From assembly GCA_964235705.1 (NCBI GenBank), contig CAXSDP010000012.1:1-64000 (forward strand): DNA of 64,000 nt, in the 5' to 3' direction. The position numbers and the translations under genes are program-made. The notes under the pieces were generated by a model. It made no database searches. It saw only the letters and a program-made list of their open reading frames with translations, and was not told where the DNA came from. Within the stretch, counting starts at the first letter, position 1, and each line of letters starts with the position of its first letter. Shown piece by piece: positions 18,152-27,397 of the stretch. The DNA is from RH-AL1 sp964235705 (lineage in GTDB: Bacteria > Pseudomonadota > Alphaproteobacteria > Rhizobiales > Beijerinckiaceae).

Positions 18152-20239
18152 ATGGCACAAGCAGCAGTCAAGTCGGATAGCGCCACGACGCCGGGGACCG
18201 GTGACATGGACACCTTGGCGATCAACACGATGCGCACGTTGGCCATGGACGCGGTGCAGAAAGCCGAGAGCGGGCATCCCGGCACGCCGATGGCTTTGGC
18301 GCCGGTGGCCTACACCTTGTGGAACAAGGTGCTCCGCTACGATCCGGCGGACCCGCAATGGCCCAATCGCGATCGCTTCGTCCTGTCGTGCGGCCACGCC
18401 TCCATGCTGCTCTACAGCCTCATCCACCTCGCCGGGATCAAGACCAAGGTCGGCAGCAACGAGGTGGCGCTCACCCTCGACGACCTCACCCATTTTCGCC
18501 AGATGAGCAGCAAGACGCCCGGACACCCGGAGTACGGCTACACCGTCGGCGTCGAGACGACGACCGGTCCGTTGGGACAAGGTTGCGGCAACTCGGTCGG
18601 CATGGCGATGGCGCCGCGCTGGCTCGGCGCGCACTACAACAAGGACGGTTTCACGCTGTTCGACTACGACGTCTACACGATCTGCAGCGACGGCGACCTG
18701 CAGGAAGGCGTCGCCTCGGAGGCGGCCTCGCTCGCCGGCCATCTCGGTCTGTCGAACCTCTGCTGGATCTACGATTCCAATACGATCAGCATCGAGGGGC
18801 ATACCGAGCTGTCGTTCAGCGAGGACGTGGCGAAGCGCTTCGAGGCTTACGGGTGGAACGTGCTCCACCTGCGCGATGCCAACGACACCGACGGCTTCCT
18901 GAAGACCATCGACGGGTTCAAGGCGGAAACGAAACGCCCGACGATGATCGTCGTCAACTCGGTCATCGGCTACGGATTCCCAACTAGGGCCGGCACCGCG
19001 AAGGCGCACAGCGACGCGCCGGGTGCGGACGAGATCAAGGGTGCCAAGAAGGCCTATGGCTGGCCCGAGGACGCGAGCTTCCTGGTGCCAGACGGCGTGC
19101 GGGCGCATTTCGACGAGGGCATCGGGCGGCGCGGCGCCGAGTTGCGAGCCGCCTGGGAGAAGACGTTCGACGAATATCGCGCCACGCACGAGGAGGCGGC
19201 CCAGGAGATCGAGCACATCAACAAGCGCACCATGCCCGATGGCTGGGAAACGGTGCTGCCGGTTTTTCCGCCCGACGCGAAGGGCCTCGCCTCACGCGAC
19301 GCATCGGGCAAGGTGATCAACGCGATCGCGGCGGTGTGCCCGTGGTTCATCGGCGGCTCCGCCGACCTCGCCCCTTCCACCAAGACCAACATCAAGGATG
19401 CGGAGTCCCTGGAATCGGCGACGCCTGGCGGCCGCAACATGCATTTCGGCATCCGCGAGCATGGCATGGGATCGGTCTGCAACGGCTTGGCGCTGGCCGG
19501 ACTGCGGGCCTTCGGCTCGACCTTCCTCGTCTTCTCCGATTACATGCGGCCACCGATCCGACTGTCGTCGCTGATGGACCTGCACAATTTCACGGTCTTC
19601 ACCCATGACTCGATCGGCGTGGGCGAGGACGGGCCGACCCACCAGCCGGTCGAGCAGTTGGCGAGCCTGCGCTGCATCCCCGGGCTCTACACGTTCCGCC
19701 CCGCCGACGCGAACGAGGTGTCGGAAGCTTATCGCTTCGTCTGCAACCTGGCGCACAATCCCGCCGTCCTGATCCTCAGCCGACAAGCCCTGCCGACGCT
19801 GGACCGAACGAAATACGCCTCCGCGCGGGGTTTGGAGAAAGGCGCCTACATCGTCGCCGACGCCGATGACGGCAAGCCGAAGGTGATCCTGATGGGGACC
19901 GGCAGCGAGGTGTCGCTCTGCATCGGCGCCTACGAGACGCTGAAGGCCGAGGGGATCGGCGCCCGCGTCGTGTCCATGCCATCCTGGGAACTCTTCGAGC
20001 AGCAGGACCAGACCTACCGCGATCACGTGCTGCCGCCGGACCAGAAGGCTCGCGTGACGGTGGAGCAGGCGTCCGTGATGGGGTGGGACCGCTACGCCGG
20101 CGCGTCTGGCTCGATCATCGGCATGCACACGTTCGGCTCCTCGGCGCCGATCAAGGAACTCGTGAAGAAGTTCGGCTTCACACCCGAGAAGGTGCTGGAG
20201 GCGGCGCGCCACCAGATCGAGATCCACAAAGGTGAATGA
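18152..20239 (+). CDS. tkt: Transketolase
   Basis: This 695-aa thiamine-diphosphate enzyme moves two-carbon units between sugar phosphates in the pentose phosphate and Calvin-type cycles. The N-terminal catalytic start SGHPGTPMALAP, the ThDP motif CSDGDLQEG, and the phosphate/ThDP region FGIREHGMGSVCNGLAL with VFSDYMRPPIRLSSLM are all present. The length is normal. ATG 18152 has AAGGAAG upstream. It is the first gene of a collinear set with 6-phosphogluconate dehydrogenase (145 nt gap), glucose-6-phosphate dehydrogenase, two HAD phosphatases and 6-phosphogluconolactonase. Confidence 0.95.
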   Translation: MAQAAVKSDSATTPGTGDMDTLAINTMRTLAMDAVQKAESGHPGTPMALAPVAYTLWNKVLRYDPADPQWPNRDRFVLSCGHASMLLYSLIHLAGIKTKVGSNEVALTLDDLTHFRQMSSKTPGHPEYGYTVGVETTTGPLGQGCGNSVGMAMAPRWLGAHYNKDGFTLFDYDVYTICSDGDLQEGVASEAASLAGHLGLSNLCWIYDSNTISIEGHTELSFSEDVAKRFEAYGWNVLHLRDANDTDGFLKTIDGFKAETKRPTMIVVNSVIGYGFPTRAGTAKAHSDAPGADEIKGAKKAYGWPEDASFLVPDGVRAHFDEGIGRRGAELRAAWEKTFDEYRATHEEAAQEIEHINKRTMPDGWETVLPVFPPDAKGLASRDASGKVINAIAAVCPWFIGGSADLAPSTKTNIKDAESLESATPGGRNMHFGIREHGMGSVCNGLALAGLRAFGSTFLVFSDYMRPPIRLSSLMDLHNFTVFTHDSIGVGEDGPTHQPVEQLASLRCIPGLYTFRPADANEVSEAYRFVCNLAHNPAVLILSRQALPTLDRTKYASARGLEKGAYIVADADDGKPKVILMGTGSEVSLCIGAYETLKAEGIGARVVSMPSWELFEQQDQTYRDHVLPPDQKARVTVEQASVMGWDRYAGASGSIIGMHTFGSSAPIKELVKKFGFTPEKVLEAARHQIEIHKGE

Positions 20240-20384
20240 TGCGGGACGAGCGATGCCGGGTACGTGACATCGGCAGCGTGACACGGGACGGATGGGCGCG
20301 GGACTTGCCTGTCCGGACACGAGGCTTGGCTATCCGAACGAACGGGCGCGTCGTCACCGTGCGGCGCCATGAAGGAGAAGAACG

Positions 20385-21359
20385 ATGCAGCTTGGCGTCA
20401 TTGGACTGGGTCGCATGGGCGGGAACATCGCCCGACGGCTGACGAGGGCCGGCCACGAGATCTTCGTGTTCGACGTGGACGCCAAGGCCGTCGACAAGCT
20501 CGCCGGGGAGGGGATGACCGGCGCGGGCGGCCTCGAAGACATGGTGGGGAAGCTCACGGCGCCTCGCACGGTGTGGGTCATGTTGCCGGCCGGCAAGATC
20601 ACCGAACAAGCGATCGAGACGCTCGCTGGCCTGATGGAGAAGGGTGACGTCATTATCGATGGCGGGAACACCTTCTACAAGGACGACATCCGCCGCGCCG
20701 AGACCCTGCGCGGCAAAGGCATCGTCTACGTCGACGTCGGGACGTCCGGCGGCGTGTGGGGGTTGGAGCGCGGCTATTGCATGATGATCGGCGGCGAGAA
20801 GGAGTCGGTCGATCGCATCGATCCCATCCTCAAGGCGCTGGCGCCCGGCGTCGGGTCGATCGACCGTACCCGGGGACGCGAGGGCCGTGATCCCCGCGCC
20901 GAGGAAGGCTACCTGCATTGCGGCCCGGCCGGCTCGGGCCATTTCGTGAAGATGATCCACAACGGCATCGAGTACGGCATGATGCAGGCCTACGCCGAGG
21001 GCTTCGACATCCTCAAGAACAAGGCCTCGCACGACCTGCCGGAGAACCAGCGCTTCACGCTGAACATGCCCGACATCGCCGAAGTGTGGCGCCGCGGCAG
21101 CGTGGTGGCATCATGGTTGCTGGACCTCACCGCGATCGCGCTGGCGGAGAACGAGACCCTGTCGAACTTCTCGGGCGCGGTGTCGGATTCCGGCGAAGGC
21201 CGGTGGACGATCGAGGCGGCGATCGAGGAGGCCGTTCCAGCGGATGTCCTGTCGGCGGCGCTCTACGCGCGGTTCCGGTCCCGCCAGGACCACACGTTCG
21301 GCGAGAAGCTCCTGTCGGCGATGCGTTTCCAATTCGGTGGTCACGTCGAAGCCAAGTGA
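20385..21359 (+). CDS. gnd: 6-phosphogluconate dehydrogenase (decarboxylating), short form
   Basis: This 324-aa enzyme is the short (GndA/YqeC-like) form; the common type is about 470 aa. It oxidatively decarboxylates 6-phosphogluconate to ribulose 5-phosphate. The Rossmann motif GVIGLGRMGGNIARRL is followed by an acidic end of strand 2 (VFDVD), which favours NAD+ over NADP+ (inference from known family patterns). Active-site residues lie in GGVWGLERG and HFVKMIHNGIEYGMMQ (catalytic Lys). AAGGAGAAG precedes ATG 20385. Confidence 0.93.
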   Translation: MQLGVIGLGRMGGNIARRLTRAGHEIFVFDVDAKAVDKLAGEGMTGAGGLEDMVGKLTAPRTVWVMLPAGKITEQAIETLAGLMEKGDVIIDGGNTFYKDDIRRAETLRGKGIVYVDVGTSGGVWGLERGYCMMIGGEKESVDRIDPILKALAPGVGSIDRTRGREGRDPRAEEGYLHCGPAGSGHFVKMIHNGIEYGMMQAYAEGFDILKNKASHDLPENQRFTLNMPDIAEVWRRGSVVASWLLDLTAIALAENETLSNFSGAVSDSGEGRWTIEAAIEEAVPADVLSAALYARFRSRQDHTFGEKLLSAMRFQFGGHVEAK

Positions 21360-21418
21360 TCGCCGAACCTAAGTAGTGGCGGCGGTCGCACCGGACGATG
21401 GAAGAGAGCGAGGGCACG

Positions 21419-22966
21419 ATGAATCAACTGTTCAAGGCGCCGAACAAGCCTGGCACCACCGTCGTCGCCCCGCCCTGCGTCTTCGTGATCTTCGGCGCTT
21501 CCGGTGACCTGACGAAACGGTTGCTGATGCCGGCGGTCTACAACCTCGTCAACGAAGGGTTGCTGAGCGACGACTTCGCGGTGCTGGGCATCAACCGCAA
21601 CGACCCCGACGAGGCGACGTTCCGCACCAACCTCATGAAGTCTATGACGGAGATCATCGAGTCGGGCGGCGGCGAGGCGGGTCGGCAGAAGGTCGACCAG
21701 GCGGCGATGGGCTGGTTGCAAGACCGGATCTTCCACATGCCCGGCGACGTCACCTCCGAGCGCATGTTCCTCGATCTGCGCCAGAAGATCGAGGATCTGC
21801 TGAAGGACAAATCGCACCGCAACGTGGTTTTCTACCTCGCGACGGCACCGCAGTTCTTCGGGCCGACCGTCGAGGGGCTCGGCAAGGCGGGGCTGACGCA
21901 GCAGGGCGAGAACCAATTCCGACGGATCATCATCGAGAAGCCATTCGGCACCGACTTGGCGTCCGCGCGCGCGCTCGACGAGCAAATCCTCGGCATCGTC
22001 GAAGAAAGCCAGATCTTCCGCATCGACCACTTCCTGGGCAAGGAAACGGTGCAGAACATCATGGTCCTTCGCTTCGCCAATTTCATGTTCGAACCGATCT
22101 GGAACCGCGACCACATCGACCACGTCCAGATCACGGCGGCCGAGACGGTCGGCGTCGAAACGCGCGGCAAGTTCTACGACCGCACCGGCGCGTTGCGCGA
22201 CATGGTGCCCAACCACATGTTCCAGCTTCTCGCCATGATGACGATGGAGGCGCCGAACTCCTTCGACGCCGACGCGGTGCGGGCGGAGAAGGCCAAGGTG
22301 ATCGAGGCGATCCGGCGCGTGTCCGCCGAGGAGGCGGTGAACAACGCCGTGCGCGGCCAATACGTGTTCGGCGAGGTCAAGGACAAGCCGATGCAGGCAT
22401 ATCGGCAATCGCCCGACGTCAGCCCGAAGAGCCGCACGGAAACATACATCGCGCTCAAGCTTTGGATCGATAACTGGCGGTGGGCGGACGTGCCCTTCTA
22501 CATCCGCACCGGCAAGGGGATGACGGCGCGCAAGACCGAGATCGCCATCCAGTTCAAGAAGGCGCCGGGCGTGCTGTTCCGCGACATCGACGAGGGGCAA
22601 CTCTCCGCCTCGCGGATGATCTTCCGCATCCAGCCCAACGAGGGCATCCAGATGCAGTTCTCCGCCAAGCAGCCAGGCCGCAAGGTGCGGTTGTCCGACG
22701 TGAAGATGAACTTCAACTATTCCGACTACTTCAAGGCCGCGCCCTCGACCGGCTACGAAACCCTGATCTACGACTGCCTGGTCGGCGACGCCACGTTGTT
22801 CCAGCGGGCCGACAACGTCGAGGCGGGCTGGGCCGTGGTGCAGCCTCTGCTCGACGCCTGGGCGAAGGGCCACGACGCGGTGCATTGGTACGAGGCGGGC
22901 AGCGCCGGTCCGAAGGAGGCCGACGATCTGCTGGCGCGCGACGGGCGCAAGTGGCTGGCGCTGTGA
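21419..22966 (+). CDS. zwf: Glucose-6-phosphate 1-dehydrogenase
   Basis: This 515-aa enzyme oxidises glucose 6-phosphate to 6-phosphogluconolactone, the entry to the oxidative pentose phosphate and Entner-Doudoroff routes. The coenzyme motif IFGASGDLTKRLLMPAVYNL and the substrate-binding signature RIDHFLGKETVQN are intact, and IIIEKPFGTDL lies between them. ATG 21419 is preferred, with GAGGG upstream; ATG 21398 adds seven residues. The stop overlaps the GTG start of the first HAD gene (GTGA). Confidence 0.95.
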   Translation: MNQLFKAPNKPGTTVVAPPCVFVIFGASGDLTKRLLMPAVYNLVNEGLLSDDFAVLGINRNDPDEATFRTNLMKSMTEIIESGGGEAGRQKVDQAAMGWLQDRIFHMPGDVTSERMFLDLRQKIEDLLKDKSHRNVVFYLATAPQFFGPTVEGLGKAGLTQQGENQFRRIIIEKPFGTDLASARALDEQILGIVEESQIFRIDHFLGKETVQNIMVLRFANFMFEPIWNRDHIDHVQITAAETVGVETRGKFYDRTGALRDMVPNHMFQLLAMMTMEAPNSFDADAVRAEKAKVIEAIRRVSAEEAVNNAVRGQYVFGEVKDKPMQAYRQSPDVSPKSRTETYIALKLWIDNWRWADVPFYIRTGKGMTARKTEIAIQFKKAPGVLFRDIDEGQLSASRMIFRIQPNEGIQMQFSAKQPGRKVRLSDVKMNFNYSDYFKAAPSTGYETLIYDCLVGDATLFQRADNVEAGWAVVQPLLDAWAKGHDAVHWYEAGSAGPKEADDLLARDGRKWLAL

Positions 22967-23823
22967 GCGGCGAGCCTGAACGCATCTCCCTCCTCGTATC
23001 GGACGTCGACGGCACGCTTGTGACCAACGACAAGCGTTTGAGCCCGGCCAACGTGGAGGCGGGACGAAGCCTCGCCGCCGCCGGGGTCGGGTTGTCGCTG
23101 GTGTCGAGCCGGCCACCCATCGGCTTCACGACCCTGCGCGACGCGCTGCGCTTGTCCGCACCGATCGGCGCCTTCAACGGCGGAACCATCCTCAACCCGG
23201 ACTTCAGCGTCGTCGAAGAAGTCCTCGTACCGACTGGGGCAGTGCGCCTTTCGATCGAGACCTTCGCGGCGTTCGGCCTCGACGCGTGGCTCTTCACCAA
23301 GGATCGCTGGTACGTCCTTGATCCCAATGGGGTCTACGTCCCCAAGGAGCGGATGACCATCGCCCACGAGCCGAGCGTCGTTGCCTCGTTCGAGCCGTAT
23401 CATGGTTCCGTCGGCAAGCTCGTCGGATCATCAAAAGACATAAATGCGGTCGAGGCTTGCGAGAGCGAGCTGCAGCGCCGTCTCGGCAACACGGCCGCGG
23501 CCAAGCGCTCGCAGGCCTACTACCTGGACGTGACCCCGATCCACGCCGACAAGGGTCACGCGGTCCGACGCATCGCCGCCGCGCTCGGCGTGCCGATGGG
23601 CAAGGTCGCGGTGATCGGCGACATGGGCAACGACATGCCCATGTTCGACGTCGCGCCGTTCCGGATCGCCATGGGGAACGGCATCGACGCGTTGAAGGCG
23701 AAGGCGACCTTCGTCACGAAAGATAACGAGCACGACGGTTTCGCCGCCGCCGTCGAACGCTACATCCTGCCCCGCGCGGCCGGGATCGCTCGCCGACACA
23801 ACGCTGAGGAACGATCGGCATGA
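22963..23823 (+). CDS. Cof-type HAD-superfamily phosphatase 1
   Basis: A 286-aa HAD hydrolase of the Cof subfamily. Motif I is VSDVDGTLVTNDK, and the nucleophile/acid pair is Asp-x-Asp. A C2-type cap fills the middle, and motifs III/IV are in ADKGHAVRRI and IGDMGNDMPMFD. These enzymes remove phosphate from sugar phosphates or related metabolites. The exact substrate cannot be read from sequence. It starts at GTG 22963, overlapping the zwf stop, and its own stop overlaps the next HAD gene by 4 nt, so it is translated with the pentose phosphate enzymes. Confidence 0.88.
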   Translation: MSGEPERISLLVSDVDGTLVTNDKRLSPANVEAGRSLAAAGVGLSLVSSRPPIGFTTLRDALRLSAPIGAFNGGTILNPDFSVVEEVLVPTGAVRLSIETFAAFGLDAWLFTKDRWYVLDPNGVYVPKERMTIAHEPSVVASFEPYHGSVGKLVGSSKDINAVEACESELQRRLGNTAAAKRSQAYYLDVTPIHADKGHAVRRIAAALGVPMGKVAVIGDMGNDMPMFDVAPFRIAMGNGIDALKAKATFVTKDNEHDGFAAAVERYILPRAAGIARRHNAEERSA

Positions 23824-24653
23824 GCCGCAAGCCCGAGAAGATCTCCCTGCTGCTCGCCGACGTCGACGGCACGTTGGTGACCCGCGAGAAGGTGCTGACC
23901 GAGCGCGCCAGGCAGGCGGTGGCGGACCTGCGGAAGGCCGGCATCCGTTTCGCGATCACTAGCGGACGTCCGCCCAAGGGCATGGAGATGGTGATCGAGC
24001 CGCTCGGCATCGACACGCCGGTCGCCGGTTTCAACGGCGGTCTCTACACCGACGCGAAGCTGGAGCCCCTCGACGAGAGGAAGCTGCCGGCCGACGTCGC
24101 CCGCCAGGTGGTGGAGATGATCGTGGACCAGGGCCTCGACGCCTGGCTCTACGCCGGCAACGACTGGCTGGTGCATCGGCTCGACGCACCGCATGTCGCC
24201 CGCGAGCAGAAGACCGTGCGCTTCCCGCCGATCGTCGTGGACGATTTCGGCGACAGGATCGAGGAAGCCGTGAAGATCGTCGGCGTCAGCGACGACCACG
24301 ACCGCATCGTTCGATGCGCGAAGGCCGTCAAGGACAGGTTCGGCCACCACGTGTCCGCCGCCCTGTCCCAGCCTTATTACCTCGACGTGACCCATCCCGA
24401 CGCCAACAAGGGCGGCGTCGTGGACGAGTTGGTCAGGCGTTTGGGCATCCCCGCCGAGGAGATCGCCACGATCGGGGACATGGCCAACGACGTTGCCATG
24501 TTCGAGAAGGGCGGCTTCGCCATCGCGATGGGCAACGCGGATGACGAGGTCAAGGGCGCGGCCGACGCGGTGACCGGCGATTGCGACAAGGAAGGCTTCG
24601 CGGAAGCCGTCGAACATTTCATCATCCCTCGCGCGAAAGGTCGGGATTCGTGA
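23820..24653 (+). CDS. Cof-type HAD-superfamily phosphatase 2
   Basis: This 277-aa paralogue of the preceding gene has motif I LADVDGTLVTREK, a cap domain, DANKGGVVDEL and motif IV IGDMANDVAMFEKGG. The two HAD proteins look like a tandem duplication: the N-terminal 20 residues and the C-terminal catalytic motifs are near-identical while the caps differ, suggesting different substrates. ATG 23820 overlaps the previous stop (ATGA), and the stop overlaps the GTG of pgl. Its position between zwf and pgl suggests a phosphatase for a pathway side product or intermediate (inference). Confidence 0.88.
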   Translation: MSRKPEKISLLLADVDGTLVTREKVLTERARQAVADLRKAGIRFAITSGRPPKGMEMVIEPLGIDTPVAGFNGGLYTDAKLEPLDERKLPADVARQVVEMIVDQGLDAWLYAGNDWLVHRLDAPHVAREQKTVRFPPIVVDDFGDRIEEAVKIVGVSDDHDRIVRCAKAVKDRFGHHVSAALSQPYYLDVTHPDANKGGVVDELVRRLGIPAEEIATIGDMANDVAMFEKGGFAIAMGNADDEVKGAADAVTGDCDKEGFAEAVEHFIIPRAKGRDS

Positions 24654-25369
24654 CAACACCCAAGATCGACGTCAGCCCCGACGCGACGGCGCTCGCGACG
24701 CGGATGGCGGAATGGATCGCCGAACGGATCGCCGGCACCACGGGACCGTTCGCCCTCAACCTGTCCGGCGGTTCGACCCCCAAGCACCTGTACGAGGTGC
24801 TGGCGAGCGCGCACTACCGCGACGCCATCGATTGGCGCCGCGTCCACGTCTTCTTCGGCGACGAGCGCTTCGTGCCGCACGACCACGAGGACAGCAATTA
24901 TCGCATGGCGGACGAGGCGATGATCGCCAAGGTGCCGATCCCACGGGAAAACGTCCACCCCGTTCGCACCGACATGGCCTCGCCGGAGGCGGCCGCGGCC
25001 GCCTACGAGGAGACGCTGAAGACCTTCTACGGCAAGGCGACCCTCGACATCCCGCGCCCGCTCTTCGCCTTCACCCTGCTGGGCTTGGGGGAAGATGGCC
25101 ATACCGCGTCCCTGTTCCCGGGGACGGCGGCGTTGGGTGAGCGGATGAAGTGGGTCACCAGCGTCGTCGGCGCGAAGCCGGAGCCGCGCGTCTCGATGAC
25201 CTACCCCATCCTGGACTCCAGCGCCGTCACGGTGTTCCTGGTGGCGGGTGCCGGCAAACGCGATATCCTGAAGCGCGTCCTTGGCAGGGATCCCGCGCTG
25301 CCGGCCTCCCTCATCGATCCGCAGGGCGAGTTCTACGTGTTCTGCGACGAGGCGGCCCACAATGGTTGA
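24650..25369 (+). CDS. pgl: 6-phosphogluconolactonase
   Basis: This 239-aa enzyme hydrolyses 6-phosphogluconolactone to 6-phosphogluconate, between zwf and gnd in the pathway. Family motifs are LNLSGGSTPKHLYEVL, WRRVHVFFGDERFVPHDHED, SNYRMADEAM and LGLGEDGHTASLFPGT. The start is GTG 24650, overlapping the stop of HAD 2 (GTGA). This completes a run of four translationally coupled genes starting with zwf. Confidence 0.93.
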   Translation: MTTPKIDVSPDATALATRMAEWIAERIAGTTGPFALNLSGGSTPKHLYEVLASAHYRDAIDWRRVHVFFGDERFVPHDHEDSNYRMADEAMIAKVPIPRENVHPVRTDMASPEAAAAAYEETLKTFYGKATLDIPRPLFAFTLLGLGEDGHTASLFPGTAALGERMKWVTSVVGAKPEPRVSMTYPILDSSAVTVFLVAGAGKRDILKRVLGRDPALPASLIDPQGEFYVFCDEAAHNG

Positions 25370-25527
25370 TGACCGGGGCTGACGACCAGTTGTCGGCTCC
25401 AGTAGCGAGACCGTCCGAGGCCGCCATCGTTCCGGTGTGAACATCCGCCCCTGTGCGAATATCGTTGCGCTTGAACGCTTCACGACCCATCTCAATACCG
25501 ATCGGATCATAGGACTGCGGATCGACC

Positions 25528-26439
25528 ATGGTAGATTTGGCTGGCAACGGCTCGCTGGCGGGCGGCGCGGCATCGAGCGTCGTCAAGGCGACGACGACGG
25601 CGGGCTTCTCGGCGGATGTCATCGCGGCATCCTCGCGCCAGCCCGTGCTGGTGCATTTCCTCTCGCCGCGAAGCGAGGCGTGCCGACAGTTGCAGGACGC
25701 GCTCGAGCGTGTCGCGGCAGCCGCCGAAGGCAAGGTCAAGCTCGTCACGATGGACATAGAGGCGCATCCGCAGATCGCCGGCCGCCTTGGCATTCGGGCC
25801 GCACCGGCTGTCTACGCGTTCCAACGCGGCCAGCCGGTCGATGGCTTCATGGGGCCGCTGCCCGAGCCACAAGTGCGGGGCTTCGTCGAACGGCTCGTCG
25901 GCCCCATCGGCGACGGTAACGAGGAAGCCATCGTTGAGGCGGAGGCGGCTTTGACGGCTGGTGACGCGCAGACCGCCGGCGCCATCTTCAACGAGGTGCT
26001 CGACGTCGACCCCGAGCACCTCGGTGCCCTGAGCGGCCTCATCCGCGCGCTGGTCGCGCTCGGCGATCTCGAGGCGGCGCGCGGCATCTACGAGCAGGTC
26101 CCGGCATCGGGTGCCAAGGATCAAGGGATCGCCGCCGCCGCGGCGGCGCTGGAGGTGGCCGAGCAGGCCAACAGCGTGGGCGACCTCGCCGAGTTGAAGC
26201 GAAAAGTCGATGCCGACCCGGATGATCACCAGGCCCGATTCGATCTCGCCCTAGGCCTCAGCGGCAAGGGCAATCGCGAGGAGGCGGCCGACCAACTCCT
26301 CACCATCATGAGGCGGGACCGAACCTGGAACGATGGCGGCGCCCGCAGGCAGCTCCTCCAGTTCTTCGAGGCTTGGGGCTTGATGGACCCAGTGACGCTG
26401 GCGGCTCGCAGGAAGCTGTCGACGCTCTTATTTTCCTGA
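25528..26439 (+). CDS. cnoX: Thioredoxin-fold/TPR chaperone, CnoX (YbbN)-like
   Basis: A 303-aa protein. Residues about 20-130 form a thioredoxin fold, and the C-terminal half has tetratricopeptide-like helices (AGAIFNEVLDVDPEHLGALS and EEAADQLLTIMRRDRTWNDG). The usual CxxC site is reduced to SEAC (in SPRSEACRQLQ), so it cannot work as a normal dithiol oxidoreductase. E. coli CnoX (SxxC) is a redox-regulated holdase that cooperates with GroEL, which fits. It is followed by the Lon-domain gene in the same direction. Confidence 0.85.
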   Translation: MVDLAGNGSLAGGAASSVVKATTTAGFSADVIAASSRQPVLVHFLSPRSEACRQLQDALERVAAAAEGKVKLVTMDIEAHPQIAGRLGIRAAPAVYAFQRGQPVDGFMGPLPEPQVRGFVERLVGPIGDGNEEAIVEAEAALTAGDAQTAGAIFNEVLDVDPEHLGALSGLIRALVALGDLEAARGIYEQVPASGAKDQGIAAAAAALEVAEQANSVGDLAELKRKVDADPDDHQARFDLALGLSGKGNREEAADQLLTIMRRDRTWNDGGARRQLLQFFEAWGLMDPVTLAARRKLSTLLFS

Positions 26440-26477
26440 GCGAAGGGCGCCCATCCACGGGCGCCGGGAAGCAATCC

Positions 26478-27131
26478 ATGACCCGTTCCACCATTCCCGA
26501 GACCCCGGAAGACATGCCGAGCGTGCTGGCGCTTTTCCCGCTGTCGGGCGCGTTGCTGTTGCCGCGGGGACAGTTGCCGTTGAACATCTTCGAGCCGCGC
26601 TACCTCTCGATGATCGATGACGCGCTGCGCTCGCACCGCACCATCGGCATGATCCAGCCGGATGGCGATACGGCTACCGCGCTCTTCAAGGTCGGGTGTG
26701 CCGGGCGCATCACCCAGTTCGCCGAGTCGGGGGACGGCCGCTACGTCGTCACCCTCACCGGCGTGTCCCGGTTCACCCTGCTGGAGGAGGTCGCGGCGGT
26801 GACGCCTTACCGGCAGTGCCGCGCCGACTTTTCCGGCTTCGCCGGGGACTTCAAGGCGCGCGTCGGCGAGGAACGCGTCGACCGCGACGGCGTGCTCAAG
26901 GCGCTCCGTGATTTTGCGGAGGAGAACAACCTTCAGATCGACTGGGATAGCATCAACCAGGCGCCGAACGAGGCGCTGGTGAACGCCTTGGCGATGATGA
27001 GCCCGTTCGGACCGCGCGAGAAGCAGGCGTTGCTGGAAGCCAGCGACCTCAAGGGGCGTGCCGAGGTCCTCGTCGCCATCACCGAAATCGAACTCGCGCG
27101 CGGGAAGAACGCGCCTTCCTCCCTCCAGTAA
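26478..27131 (+). CDS. Lon N-terminal-domain protein (substrate-binding domain only)
   Basis: A 217-aa protein made of the Lon protease N-terminal substrate-recognition domain. It has the opening FPLSGALLLPRGQLPLNIFE and RYLSMIDDAL motifs. The AAA+ and protease domains are absent. Such stand-alone proteins are widespread in Rhizobiales and of unclear function. ATG 26478 follows GGGAAGCAATCC. It is collinear with the cnoX-like gene (38 nt gap) and the Trm112 gene (11 nt gap), suggesting a quality-control cluster. Confidence 0.88.
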   Translation: MTRSTIPETPEDMPSVLALFPLSGALLLPRGQLPLNIFEPRYLSMIDDALRSHRTIGMIQPDGDTATALFKVGCAGRITQFAESGDGRYVVTLTGVSRFTLLEEVAAVTPYRQCRADFSGFAGDFKARVGEERVDRDGVLKALRDFAEENNLQIDWDSINQAPNEALVNALAMMSPFGPREKQALLEASDLKGRAEVLVAITEIELARGKNAPSSLQ

Positions 27132-27142
27132 GGAACGGCTCG

Positions 27143-27370
27143 GTGGAGATCGACAAGGCGGGAACGGCCTCGCCGGCACCCGAGGCGCATGCCCCGACGC
27201 GGATCGACCCCCGTCTGCTGGAGATCCTCGTCTGCCCGGTGACGAAGACGGTGCTCGAGTACGACGCGGGTGCGCAGGAACTCATCTCGCGCGCGGCCAA
27301 GCTCGCTTATCCCATCCGCGACGGCATCCCGATCATGCTGCCGGAAGAGGCACGCCCGATCGAGGGATGA
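27143..27370 (+). CDS. Trm112 family protein (YcaR-like)
   Basis: A 75-aa protein with the Trm112 core: DPRLLEILVCPVTKTVLEYD, then LAYPIRDGIPIMLPEEAR. Only one of the four zinc-ligand cysteines of the eukaryotic form is present, as usual for proteobacterial members. Family members activate methyltransferases or are of unknown role. The GTG start 27143 is preceded by AAGGAAC. It lies 11 nt after the Lon-domain gene and 27 nt before tesB. Confidence 0.88.
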   Translation: MEIDKAGTASPAPEAHAPTRIDPRLLEILVCPVTKTVLEYDAGAQELISRAAKLAYPIRDGIPIMLPEEARPIEG

Positions 27371-27397
27371 CGTCCTCCTCCCACGCGGACCTGATCC

